In this document: positions 1 through 12,424 of the stretch, in pieces
Position numbering within the stretch: position 1 is the first letter of the stretch
Layout of the letters: the number at the start of each line of letters is the position of its first letter
Assembly (NCBI RefSeq): GCF_910578445.1
Contig: NZ_CAJTQC010000002.1
Coordinates: 1-64,000 of the forward strand
DNA length: 64,000 nucleotides
Direction: 5' to 3'
Source of the DNA: an uncultured Duncaniella sp.
Lineage (GTDB): Bacteria > Bacteroidota > Bacteroidia > Bacteroidales > Muribaculaceae
Made by a program: the position numbers and the translations under genes
Notes under the pieces: generated by a model
Database searches by the model: none
What the model saw: the letters and a program-made list of their open reading frames with translations, nothing else
What the model was told of the DNA's origin: nothing

Positions 1-1
1 C

Positions 2-307
2 TGCCACCCCGGAGTTGTTAAACCTCACAGCAAGTTCAAGGCTTCTGTCTACATCCTTAAGAAGGAAGAAGGCGGCCGTCACACTCCGTTCCACAACCAC
101 TACCGTCCCCAGTTCTACATCCGTACTCTTGACGTAACTGGCGAAATCACTCTTCCCGAAGGTGTAGAAATGGTAATGCCCGGTGACCACGTAGAGATCA
201 ACGTTGAGCTCATCAACCCGGTTGCTTGCGACGCAGGTCTTCGCTTCGCTATCCGTGAAGGCGGTCGTACAGTAGGTTCTGGTCAGATCACCGAAATTCT
301 CGAATAA
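2..307 (+). CDS. tuf: Elongation factor Tu, C-terminal part (5' truncated by window edge)
   Basis: The frame beginning at base 2 reads CHPGVVKPHSKF and ends in GQITEILE before TAA. This is the end of EF-Tu, the GTPase that delivers aminoacyl-tRNA to the ribosome. About 101 residues are present, covering part of domain 2 and domain 3, including an HTPFHNHYRPQFYIRT stretch typical of domain 3. The GTPase domain lies before the window. The position just ahead of tRNA-Trp, secE and nusG is the usual tuf locus of Bacteroidota. Confidence 0.97.
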   Translation, partial: CHPGVVKPHSKFKASVYILKKEEGGRHTPFHNHYRPQFYIRTLDVTGEITLPEGVEMVMPGDHVEINVELINPVACDAGLRFAIREGGRTVGSGQITEILE

Positions 308-373
308 TACCTTACGGTATAATTCTTAAAAAGCCATTCAAGAGCCTGTTGGTGCAGGCCTCTGAATAAAACC

Positions 374-425
374 AAAACCGACCCTCGTTTCGGCGGGGTG
401 ACTCAAAGAATCGAAGGTCGGTTTT
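374..425 (+). terminator. Hairpin after tuf
   Basis: AAAACCGACC (374-383) pairs perfectly with GGTCGGTTTT (416-425). The A-rich start and T-rich end make it a plausible rho-independent terminator that would work in either direction. It sits 66 bases after the tuf stop and just before tRNA-Trp, so it may only partly uncouple tuf from the tRNA and secE transcript. Confidence 0.6.
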
Positions 426-431
426 CCTTAT

Positions 432-504
432 ACGGGACTAGCTCAGTTGGTAGAGCACCGGTCTCCAAAACCGGGTGTCGGGAGTTCGAGCCTCTCGTCC
501 CGTG
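432..504 (+). tRNA. trnW: tRNA-Trp (CCA anticodon)
   Basis: A full cloverleaf can be drawn. The acceptor stem is ACGGGAC (432-438) with GTCCCGT (497-503). The anticodon stem CCGGT/ACCGG encloses loop CTCCAAA, with anticodon CCA at 465-467. The T arm contains GTTCGAG. The CCA tail is not encoded. It lies between tuf and secE, a common arrangement. Confidence 0.97.
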
Positions 505-519
505 CAAAAAACACGACAA

Positions 520-720
520 ATGAGTAAACTTAAACTGCTTACAGATATCGAGGAGTCTTATACCGAACTTCGGTATAAGACTACTTGGCCTACAAGAAGC
601 CAACTGGTCAAGAGCGCAGTTATCGTGCTGATCGCTTCCATCATTATAGCCGCGATAATTTTCGCGATGGATCAGGTGGTCAATACCATAATGCACTTCA
701 TTTATAGCCTCGGTCAGTAA
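520..720 (+). CDS. secE: Preprotein translocase subunit SecE
   Basis: This 66-residue protein starts MSKLKLLTDIEESYTELR, then has the SecE signature TTWPTRSQLVKS, one hydrophobic transmembrane helix (residues about 30-50) and a short tail. SecE is the essential clamp subunit of the SecYEG export channel in the inner membrane. I chose the ATG at 520, 15 bases after the tRNA; any longer reading would overlap the tRNA gene. It is 21 bases upstream of nusG and surely cotranscribed with it. Confidence 0.95.
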   Translation: MSKLKLLTDIEESYTELRYKTTWPTRSQLVKSAVIVLIASIIIAAIIFAMDQVVNTIMHFIYSLGQ

Positions 721-741
721 TCTCTTAACAGAAGAAAATCA

Positions 742-1293
742 ATGGCGGAAGAATTGAAAAAAGCCTGGTATGTGCTGCGTGCCATTTCAGGTAAGGAAGC
801 TAAGGTCAAAGAAGTATTGGATGGAGCCATCCGTAACACCGGCCTCGGCAATTACGTCTTTCAGGTCTTGATTCCTACTGAGAAGGTAATGTCAGTCCGC
901 AATGGCAAGAAGGTGGTAAAGGAGAAAAACCTTTACTCCGGCTATGTCTTTGTGGAATGCATTCTTACAGGCGAGGTGCTTTATGAGCTCCGTAACACTA
1001 CAAATGTGATTGATTTCCTTCGTGGACGTGGCAAGAACGCGGCTCCCGAGGCATTACGCGAAAGCGAAGTGCTTAGAATGATGGGTACTGCCGATGAAAT
1101 GATTGACACTCCTGACGATGGAAATGATTACATGGTAGGTGAGACCGTAAAGGTGACTTTCGGGCCTTTCAGTGGTTTCTCAGGAACTATTGAAGAGGTT
1201 AACCGTGAGAAGAAGAAGCTTAAGGTAATGGTCAAAATCTTCGGACGTAAAACTCCGTTGGAACTCGAGAATTCTCAGGTAGAGCGTGAATAA
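742..1293 (+). CDS. nusG: Transcription termination/antitermination factor NusG
   Basis: This 183-residue protein has an N-terminal NGN domain (KAWYVLRAISGKEAKVKE at the start, YSGYVFVE near residue 70) and a C-terminal KOW domain with GPFSGFSGTIEEVN near residue 140. NusG binds RNA polymerase and links it to Rho or the ribosome. The length fits Bacteroidota NusG. It follows secE and precedes the ribosomal protein genes. Confidence 0.96.
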   Translation: MAEELKKAWYVLRAISGKEAKVKEVLDGAIRNTGLGNYVFQVLIPTEKVMSVRNGKKVVKEKNLYSGYVFVECILTGEVLYELRNTTNVIDFLRGRGKNAAPEALRESEVLRMMGTADEMIDTPDDGNDYMVGETVKVTFGPFSGFSGTIEEVNREKKKLKVMVKIFGRKTPLELENSQVERE

Positions 1294-1482
1294 TCATCGC
1301 GCGGTGTCGAGGATTTTTCCACGACACCACGGGAGATGTCACAGTTTCCGAGCCAAAATTTGAAACATTAATTTAAATGACGGCTCTCCGGCACTTGGTT
1401 ACGAAGGTAGTCGGGGAGACATCATGGTGAAGAAGAGATGGCATCGTTTTAACCGAATCATTAACAAAAATTTAGATTTATC
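1294..1482 (+). promoter_or_regulatory. Structured leader before rplK
   Basis: This 189-base gap holds two hairpins. GGTGTCG (1303-1309) pairs with CGACACC (1322-1328), and CTCTCCGGC (1384-1392) pairs with GTCGGGGAG (1410-1418) allowing G-U pairs. In many bacteria ribosomal protein L1 binds the mRNA leader of the L11-L1 operon and represses translation; that this leader plays that part is inference. A short frame inside it is not a convincing gene. Confidence 0.45.
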
Positions 1483-1926
1483 ATGGCTAAAGAAATTGCT
1501 GGACAGATCAAATTGCAAATCAAAGGCGGAGCAGCCAATCCTTCGCCTCCAGTTGGTCCTGCTCTTGGTTCCAAGGGTATCAACATCATGGAGTTTTGCA
1601 AGCAATTCAATGCCCGCACTCAGGACAAAGCCGGTAAGGTACTTCCGGTAGTCATCACTTATTATACCGACAAGAGCTTTGACTTCGTAGTCAAGACTCC
1701 CCCGGTGGCAATCCAGCTCCTCGAAGCTACCAAGCTTAAGAGTGGTTCTGCACAGCCCAACCGTAAGAAAGTCGGCGAAGTGACTTGGGAGCAGGTTAAG
1801 GCAATTGCTGAGGACAAAATGCCCGATTTGAACTGTTTCACCGTCGCATCGGCAATGCGTATGGTTGCCGGTACAGCCAGAAGCATGGGTATCACCGTTA
1901 AAGGAACATTCCCCGAAAACATCTAA
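1483..1926 (+). CDS. rplK: 50S ribosomal protein L11
   Basis: This 147-residue protein starts MAKEIAGQIKLQIKGGAANP and includes PPVGPALGSKGINIMEFCKQFN, the N-terminal domain that contacts release and elongation factors. The C-terminal rRNA-binding domain includes ASAMRMVAGTARSMGI. L11 is part of the GTPase-associated centre and of the stringent-response sensor. It is followed after 12 bases by rplA. Confidence 0.97.
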   Translation: MAKEIAGQIKLQIKGGAANPSPPVGPALGSKGINIMEFCKQFNARTQDKAGKVLPVVITYYTDKSFDFVVKTPPVAIQLLEATKLKSGSAQPNRKKVGEVTWEQVKAIAEDKMPDLNCFTVASAMRMVAGTARSMGITVKGTFPENI

Positions 1927-1938
1927 ACTTCAATTGAC

Positions 1939-2634
1939 ATGAGTAAACTGACAAAAAATCAAAAGATTGCCCAGGAGAAAGTTGAAGCCGGGAAGGTGTA
2001 TAGTCTTGCTGAAGCAGTAAACCTCGTTAAGGAAATTACCTTCACAAAGTTCGATGCTTCGCTTGACGTGGATGTTCGACTTGGCGTTGACCCCCGTAAG
2101 GCTAACCAGATGGTACGTGGCGTTGTGACGCTGCCCCACGGAACCGGCAAGCAGGTGCGTGTACTCGTACTCTGTAACTCAGATGCCGAAGCTGCTGCTA
2201 AGGCTGCCGGTGCAGACTATGTAGGTCTGGACGAATATATCGAAAAAATCAAAGGCGGTTGGACTGACGTTGATGTCATCATCACCCAGCCCGCTATCAT
2301 GGGTAAGATCGGAGCCCTCGGCCGTGTCCTCGGTCCCCGTGGCCTCATGCCTAACCCCAAGAGCGGTACTGTGACCAATGACGTTGCCAAGGCCGTTGAG
2401 GAAGTGAAGAAGGGTAAAATCGACTTCAAGGTTGACAAGAACGGTATCGTTCACTCGTCAGTAGGTAAGGTTTCTTTTGAAGCTCCCGCTGCTGCCGACA
2501 ATGTCCGTGAGTTCATCAACACCCTCATCAAGCTCAAGCCCGCTGCCGCTAAGGGTACTTATATCAAGAGCATTTATCTTTCGAGCACAATGAGTCCGGG
2601 TATCAAGATTGACCCCAAGTCAATCGACGAATAA
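1939..2634 (+). CDS. rplA: 50S ribosomal protein L1
   Basis: This 231-residue protein has MGKIGALGRVLGPRGLMPNP and GTVTNDV, diagnostic of L1, which forms the mobile stalk at the ribosomal E site. In other bacteria L1 also represses its own operon by binding the leader mRNA. The length is usual. It is 12 bases after rplK and 22 before rplJ. Confidence 0.97.
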   Translation: MSKLTKNQKIAQEKVEAGKVYSLAEAVNLVKEITFTKFDASLDVDVRLGVDPRKANQMVRGVVTLPHGTGKQVRVLVLCNSDAEAAAKAAGADYVGLDEYIEKIKGGWTDVDVIITQPAIMGKIGALGRVLGPRGLMPNPKSGTVTNDVAKAVEEVKKGKIDFKVDKNGIVHSSVGKVSFEAPAAADNVREFINTLIKLKPAAAKGTYIKSIYLSSTMSPGIKIDPKSIDE

Positions 2635-2656
2635 CTTCTAAAGCTGACTGTACAAA

Positions 2657-3187
2657 ATGAAAAAGGAAGATAAAATCATTGCTATTGAGAATATAGCTAA
2701 GACTCTTCAGGAGTATAGCTGCTTCTATCTCACTGAAACTGCCGGCCTCGATGCCGAAAAGACCACAGCTCTCCGCCGTGCCTGCAACAAGGCCGACATC
2801 AAGCTCATGGTCGTGAAGAACACTCTTCTTCACAAGGCTCTCGAATCGCTCGAAGGTGACTATTCAGAACTCTACGGAGCTCTCCACGGTTCGACCTCTC
2901 TGATGCTTTCAAACACAGGCAATGCTCCTGCAAAGCTTATCAAGGACATCAGAAAGGCTGACAAAGACGCCACTCTTCCCCGACTCAAGGCCGCTTACGT
3001 TGAAGAGACTGTCTACATGGGTGAAGACCAGCTCGACACCCTCGTGGCTATCAAGAGCAAGAACGAGCTTATCGCCGACGTTGTCGCTCTTCTCCAGTCT
3101 CCCGCCAAGAACGTTATTTCCGCACTTTCTTCTGGTGGAAACAAACTTCACGGCATCCTCGAAACTCTTTCGAAGAAGGAAGCGTAA
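2657..3187 (+). CDS. rplJ: 50S ribosomal protein L10
   Basis: This 176-residue protein anchors the L7/L12 dimers to 23S rRNA. Family features seen are the N-terminal helix (MKKEDKIIAIENIAKTL), the FYLTETAGL segment, NTLLHKALE near residue 56, and a C-terminal helix that would bind L12. It sits between rplA and rplL as in most bacteria. Confidence 0.95.
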   Translation: MKKEDKIIAIENIAKTLQEYSCFYLTETAGLDAEKTTALRRACNKADIKLMVVKNTLLHKALESLEGDYSELYGALHGSTSLMLSNTGNAPAKLIKDIRKADKDATLPRLKAAYVEETVYMGEDQLDTLVAIKSKNELIADVVALLQSPAKNVISALSSGGNKLHGILETLSKKEA

Positions 3188-3267
3188 GCCTTATATCCTA
3201 CAGCCTCTCTGCTCAATACCCCTTAACCAATCATCAAATTTAAAAACAACAATAAAACTATAAAATC

Positions 3268-3642
3268 ATGGCAGATCTTAATGCTTTTGCAGAACAACTT
3301 GTTAACCTCACCGTTAAGGAAGTAAACGAACTTGCTCAGATCCTCAAGGAAACTTACGGCATCGAACCCGCTGCTGCAGCTGTTGCAGTTGCTGCCGGTC
3401 CTGCTGCTGGCGCACCCGCTGAAGAAGAGAAGACCTCTTTCGACGTAGTCCTCAAGTCTGCTGGCGCTTCTAAGCTCGCTGTTGTTAAGCTCGTTAAGGA
3501 ACTCACCGGTCTTGGCCTCAAGGAAGCTAAGGAAATGGTTGACGGCGCTCCCAGCGTTATCAAGGAAGGCATGGCTAAGGCTGATGCAGAAGGCCTCAAG
3601 AAGCAGCTCGAAGAAGCTGGTGCTGAGGTTGAGCTCAAATAA
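3268..3642 (+). CDS. rplL: 50S ribosomal protein L7/L12
   Basis: This 124-residue protein has an N-terminal dimerisation domain, an Ala-rich hinge near residues 36-50, and a C-terminal factor-binding domain with KLAVVKLVKELTGLGLKEAK. It forms the flexible ribosomal stalk that recruits translation GTPases. The 80-base gap after rplJ is A/T-rich next to the start. Confidence 0.97.
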   Translation: MADLNAFAEQLVNLTVKEVNELAQILKETYGIEPAAAAVAVAAGPAAGAPAEEEKTSFDVVLKSAGASKLAVVKLVKELTGLGLKEAKEMVDGAPSVIKEGMAKADAEGLKKQLEEAGAEVELK

Positions 3643-3667
3643 TATTCCTGCTCATCAGGTACAATGG

Positions 3668-3699
3668 GTTAAGATTCTCCCTTACGGGAGTTTCTTAAC
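3668..3699 (+). terminator. Attenuator-like hairpin between rplL and rpoB
   Basis: GGTTAAGA..CTCCC (3668-3682) pairs with GGGAG..TCTTAACC (3687-3699), with two internal mismatches and loop TTAC. A weak T-rich stretch follows. In other bacteria the rplL-rpoB gap holds a partial terminator that lowers rpoBC expression relative to the ribosomal genes. The same role here is inference from position. Confidence 0.55.
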
Positions 3700-3766
3700 C
3701 TATTTGCGTTAAAATGGACGGGTTGCTATAAAAAATCATAAATATTTATATTTATAAATAAAAATT

Positions 3767-3853
3767 CAGCATCGGCCGGTTTCATAAGTCGCTCATTCAC
3801 GCCTCATTGGGTTATTCTCTTATTTGCCGAGGCCTGAATATTGGGCGATGCTG
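3767..3853 (+). promoter_or_regulatory. Two-stem structured leader upstream of rpoB
   Basis: An outer stem CAGCATCG (3767-3774) with CGATGCTG (3846-3853) encloses an inner stem ATTCA-c-GCCTC (3795-3805) with GAGGC-c-TGAAT (3829-3839), whose single C/C opposition is symmetric. rpoB starts 90 bases later. A nested structure in a 300-base gap within an essential operon suggests an RNA regulatory or processing element. No named family is recognised. Confidence 0.5.
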
Positions 3854-3942
3854 GGGTTAATTAATGTTAAATTGACTCTTCCTGCGCACTACCATCAACA
3901 ACACAACGAGTTTCTTTTTTAATGTTTAATCCAAAAGATTAG

Positions 3943-6900
3943 ATGTCAGACATAACTTTAGCTAAACCACGCGTAAACTTCGCGTCGGTTAAAAACCCTC
4001 TTCCTTATCCCGATTTCCTCGAGGTGCAGCTAAAGTCCTTTCAGGACTTCCTCCAGCTCGACACTCCGCCGGAAAAAAGAAAAAACGAGGGCCTTTTCAA
4101 AGTGTTTGCCGAAAACTTCCCTATCGCCGACACTCGCAACAACTTTGTACTTGAGTTCCTTGACTATTACATCGACCCGCCGCGCTACTCAATCGACGAG
4201 TGTCTCGAACGTGGTCTGACCTATAGCGTGCCTCTCAAGGCTAAGCTCAAACTTTACTGTACCGACCCTGACCACGAGGATTTTGCTACCGTGATTCAGG
4301 ATGTATACCTCGGCCCGATTCCCTACATGACAGACAAGGGTACGTTTGTCATCAACGGAGCCGAGCGTGTTGTCGTGTCACAGCTTCACCGTTCGCCCGG
4401 TGTGTTCTTCGGTCAGAGCACCCATGCCAACGGTACTAAACTCTACAGCGCACGTATCATCCCGTTCCGTGGCAGCTGGATTGAGTTTGCGACTGACATC
4501 AACAATGTGATGTATGCCTACATCGACCGTAAGAAGAAACTCCCTGTCACCACACTTCTTCGTGCCATCGGCCTTGAAAGCGATAAGGACATTATCGAAA
4601 TCTTCGGACTTGCAGAGGAAATAAAGGTCAATAAGACCAACCTTAAGAAAGCCGTAGGCCGTAAGCTCGCTGCCCGTGTGCTCAAAACATGGGTTGAAGA
4701 CTTCGTTGACGAGGATACCGGCGAAGTTGTGTCTATCGAGCGTAACGACGTGATCCTTGATCGCGAGACTGTGCTTGAGGAAGACAATATTCAGGAAATT
4801 CTTGACTCGGGGGTTCAGACTGTGCTTCTCCACAAGGAAGATGCCAACACCTCCGACTACTCGATTATATTCAACACCCTTCAGAAGGATACATCAAACT
4901 CCGAGAAGGAAGCTATCCAATACATCTACCGGCAGCTGCGCAACGCCGAGCCACCGGACGATGCAAGCGCGCGCGAAGTCATCACCAACCTTTTCTTCTC
5001 CGAAAAGCGTTATGACCTCGGCGAAGTGGGCCGCTACCGTATCAACAAGAAACTCGGCCTCACTACTTCGATGGACGTGAAGGTGCTCACCAAGGAGGAC
5101 ATCATCGCCATCATCAAATACCTCATTGAACTTATCAACTCGAAGACCGATGTCGACGACATCGACCACTTGAGCAACCGTCGTGTGCGTACTGTAGGCG
5201 AACAGCTCTACAATCAGTTCAACGTCGGTCTCGCCCGTATGTCGCGCACAATCCGTGAGCGCATGAACGTGCGTGACAATGAGGTGTTCACTCCGATCGA
5301 CCTTATCAACGCCAAGACAATTTCGAGCGTTATCAACACATTCTTCGGCACTAACGCCCTGTCGCAGTTCATGGACCAGACCAACCCTTTGGCCGAGATC
5401 ACCCACAAGCGCCGTATGTCGGCCCTTGGCCCCGGCGGTCTTTCGCGTGAGCGTGCAGGTTTCGAGGTGCGCGACGTACACTATACACACTACGGACGTC
5501 TTTGTCCGATCGAGACCCCTGAAGGCCCGAACATCGGTCTTATCTCTTCGCTCTGTGTCTATGCCAAGATCAACGATCTCGGCTTCATCGAGACTCCCTA
5601 CCGCGAGGTTAAAGAAGGTGTTGTCAACCTCAACAACGACGAGGTTGTCTATCTCACAGCTGAAATCGAGGAAGGCAAGATCATCGCTCAGGGCAATGCT
5701 CCTGTCAAGGACGACGGCGAGTTTATCAACGACCGCGTGAAAGCCCGTCTTGACGCCGACTTCCCGATTGTCGCTCCCGATCAGGTGGAACTCATGGACG
5801 TGTCGCCCACACAGATTGCATCTATCGCGGCATCTCTCATCCCCTTCCTTGAACACGACGACGCTAACCGTGCGCTCATGGGATCTAACATGATGCGTCA
5901 GGCTGTGCCTCTGCTGCGCAGCGAATCTCCAATCGTCGGAACAGGCATCGAAGGACAGCTCATACATGACAGCCGCACCCAGATTATGGCTGAGCGCGAG
6001 GGTACAATCGAATTTGTCGACGCTACCGTCATCCGCATCCGTTATGACCGCACCGAGGACGAAGAATTTGTTTCGTTCGAGGACAGCGTCAAGGAATACC
6101 GTCTGCCGAAATTCCGCAAGACCAACCAGAGCACCACTATCGACCTCCGTCCTATCTGCCAGAAGGGTCAGAGAGTGAAGCGTGGCGACATCCTCACCGA
6201 AGGCTACTCTACTGAAAAGGGCGAGCTCGCTCTCGGCCGCAACCTCAAGGTTGCCTTCATGCCTTGGAAGGGCTATAACTATGAGGACGCTATCGTGCTC
6301 AACGAGCGTGTGGTCCGCGAAGACATCCTCACATCTGTCCATGTCGATGAGTACACCCTCGAAGTCCGCGAAACCAAGCGCGGTATGGAGGAACTTACAT
6401 CTGACATCCCCAACGTGTCGGAAGACGCTACAAAGGATCTCGACGAGCGTGGTATCATCCGTGTGGGAGCCCACATCGTCCCCGGCGACATCATGATCGG
6501 TAAGATTACTCCTAAGGGCGAAAGCGATCCCACTCCTGAAGAGAAACTCCTCCGTGCCATCTTCGGCGACAAGGCCGGCGATGTGAAGGATGCATCTCTC
6601 AAGGCTTCTCCGTCGCTCAAGGGTGTTGTCATCGGCACACATCTTTTCCAGAAAGCCGAAAAGAAAAAGACCAAGAAGAGCGCCAGCGCTGTCCTTCCCA
6701 AGCTCGACGAGGAATACGAGGATCGTCTCAACGCTCTCAAGGATCTCCTTATCCGCAAGCTCATGACCCTTACCGACGGCAAGACCTCGCAGGGTGTGAA
6801 GGATTTCCTTGGAACAGACATTATCCCGAAAGGCTCGCGATTCTCGGCAGCCACTCTCCGTGAGATTGACTTCGACACAATCAACCTCTCGAAGTGGACG

Positions 6901-7758
6901 TCTGACAACCGCATCAACGATATGATTCGCGCCACAATCGTCAACTATCTGCGCAAATCAAAGGAAATCGATGCCGAGCTCCGTCGCAAGAAATTCGACA
7001 TCTCTATCGGCGACGAACTTCCTTCAGGCATCATGAAGCTTGCCAAAGTCTATGTGGCCAAGAAGCGTAAGATTTCTGTGGGCGACAAGATGGCGGGTCG
7101 TCACGGTAACAAGGGTATCGTGTCGCGCATCGTGCGTCAGGAAGACATGCCATTCCTTGCCGACGGTACTCCTGTCGACATCGTCCTCAACCCGCTTGGT
7201 GTGCCTTCGCGTATGAACCTCGGTCAGATTTTCGAGACTGTGCTCGGATGGGCAGGCCGTGAGCTGGGCGAGAAGTTCGCAACCCCGATTTTCGACGGTG
7301 CTACGCTTGAAGACCTCAACGAATGGACCGACAAGGCCGGAATACCCCGCTACGGTAAGACCTACCTCTATGACGGAGGAACAGGCGAGCGTTTCGACCA
7401 GCCCGCTACCGTGGGTGTCATCTACATGCTTAAGCTCGGCCACATGGTCGAAGACAAGATGCACGCACGTTCGATCGGTCCGTACTCACTCATCACTCAG
7501 CAGCCGCTTGGCGGTAAGGCGCAGTTCGGTGGACAGCGTTTCGGAGAGATGGAAGTCTGGGCGCTCGAAGCATTCGGCGCCGCCCACATCCTTCAGGAAA
7601 TCATTACAGTCAAGTCCGACGATGTTACCGGTCGAAGCAAGACTTACGAAGCTATCGTCAAGGGCGACGCAATGCCGCCTGCCGGCATTCCCGAATCGCT
7701 CAATGTGCTTCTCCATGAGCTCCGTGGCCTCGGTCTGAGCATCAACCTTGAGCAGTAA
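3943..7758 (+). CDS. rpoB: DNA-directed RNA polymerase subunit beta
   Basis: This 1271-residue subunit forms the catalytic core with beta-prime. The rifampicin-binding region near residues 466-510 reads LSQFMDQTNPLAEITHKRR then MSALGPGGLSRERAG. Those are the wild-type residues at the classical resistance sites, so a sensitive allele is expected from the family. Later motifs include the PIETPEGPNIGLI segment, MPWKGYNYEDAI and the C-terminal GGKAQFGGQRFGEMEVWALEAFG stretch. A Lys-rich stretch near residue 907 (AEKKKTKKSASA) lies in a lineage-variable insertion. rpoC follows after 103 bases. Confidence 0.98.
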   Translation: MSDITLAKPRVNFASVKNPLPYPDFLEVQLKSFQDFLQLDTPPEKRKNEGLFKVFAENFPIADTRNNFVLEFLDYYIDPPRYSIDECLERGLTYSVPLKAKLKLYCTDPDHEDFATVIQDVYLGPIPYMTDKGTFVINGAERVVVSQLHRSPGVFFGQSTHANGTKLYSARIIPFRGSWIEFATDINNVMYAYIDRKKKLPVTTLLRAIGLESDKDIIEIFGLAEEIKVNKTNLKKAVGRKLAARVLKTWVEDFVDEDTGEVVSIERNDVILDRETVLEEDNIQEILDSGVQTVLLHKEDANTSDYSIIFNTLQKDTSNSEKEAIQYIYRQLRNAEPPDDASAREVITNLFFSEKRYDLGEVGRYRINKKLGLTTSMDVKVLTKEDIIAIIKYLIELINSKTDVDDIDHLSNRRVRTVGEQLYNQFNVGLARMSRTIRERMNVRDNEVFTPIDLINAKTISSVINTFFGTNALSQFMDQTNPLAEITHKRRMSALGPGGLSRERAGFEVRDVHYTHYGRLCPIETPEGPNIGLISSLCVYAKINDLGFIETPYREVKEGVVNLNNDEVVYLTAEIEEGKIIAQGNAPVKDDGEFINDRVKARLDADFPIVAPDQVELMDVSPTQIASIAASLIPFLEHDDANRALMGSNMMRQAVPLLRSESPIVGTGIEGQLIHDSRTQIMAEREGTIEFVDATVIRIRYDRTEDEEFVSFEDSVKEYRLPKFRKTNQSTTIDLRPICQKGQRVKRGDILTEGYSTEKGELALGRNLKVAFMPWKGYNYEDAIVLNERVVREDILTSVHVDEYTLEVRETKRGMEELTSDIPNVSEDATKDLDERGIIRVGAHIVPGDIMIGKITPKGESDPTPEEKLLRAIFGDKAGDVKDASLKASPSLKGVVIGTHLFQKAEKKKTKKSASAVLPKLDEEYEDRLNALKDLLIRKLMTLTDGKTSQGVKDFLGTDIIPKGSRFSAATLREIDFDTINLSKWTSDNRINDMIRATIVNYLRKSKEIDAELRRKKFDISIGDELPSGIMKLAKVYVAKKRKISVGDKMAGRHGNKGIVSRIVRQEDMPFLADGTPVDIVLNPLGVPSRMNLGQIFETVLGWAGRELGEKFATPIFDGATLEDLNEWTDKAGIPRYGKTYLYDGGTGERFDQPATVGVIYMLKLGHMVEDKMHARSIGPYSLITQQPLGGKAQFGGQRFGEMEVWALEAFGAAHILQEIITVKSDDVTGRSKTYEAIVKGDAMPPAGIPESLNVLLHELRGLGLSINLEQ

Positions 7759-7861
7759 TATCACTCTCCTTATTGACGGTGTATCGGAGTCCGGCCATCG
7801 TGCCCGGATTTCGATATACCATCGAAAAAATTACTTAACATCGCTTTTGAATATCTAAAAT

Positions 7862-12184
<4,323 letters not shown>

Positions 12185-12243
12185 TAAATCCGTCAGACAG
12201 CGTCTGAACTCTCAGATAAACGTCTGACCCCCCAATAAACATC

Positions 12244-12280
12244 CAGCGCCGACCCCACCCGGGCCGGCGCTGCTGTTTTA
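12244..12280 (+). terminator. Terminator after rpoC
   Basis: CAGCGCCG (12244-12251) pairs with CGGCGCTG (12265-12272), giving a GC-rich eight-pair stem followed by CTGTTTTA. This marks the end of the tuf-to-rpoC transcription block and the edge of the accessory island. Confidence 0.65.
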
Positions 12281-12310
12281 TATCCACCACCGATTTCACC
12301 ATACCGTCAA

Positions 12311-12374
12311 AACATTCGACTGTACTCGAAACTTTCCACGAAAACATCAAAACTTTCGACTGTACTCGAAAAAA
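12311..12374. repeat. Double-palindrome repeat, downstream copy
   Basis: Two copies of the imperfect palindrome TTCGACTGTACTCGAA lie at 12315-12330 and 12355-12370, separated by 24 bases (ACTTTCCACGAAAACATCAAAACT). A near-identical unit lies on the other side of the neighbouring ATPase gene at 13721-13784, in the same orientation. The paired sites look like binding sites for a dimeric protein, or like recombination or terminal repeats. Confidence 0.85.
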
Positions 12375-12424
12375 CGATACTTTCCCCTCTATACTGAAAA
12401 TCTAACTCCAAGCCATGAACCTAT

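Noticed and set aside
403..696. Minus-strand frame across tRNA-Trp and secE
   Set aside because: It runs through a tRNA and the essential secE gene on the other strand.
1424..1651. 75-residue frame starting in the rplK leader
   Set aside because: It overlaps rplK in another frame and has no protein-family features; the leader is better explained as structured RNA.
4894..6642. 582-residue open frame antisense to rpoB
   Set aside because: It is a shadow of rpoB codon usage; long antisense frames also occur across rpoC (8243-9595). The composition is Val/Asp/Arg-rich with no domain.
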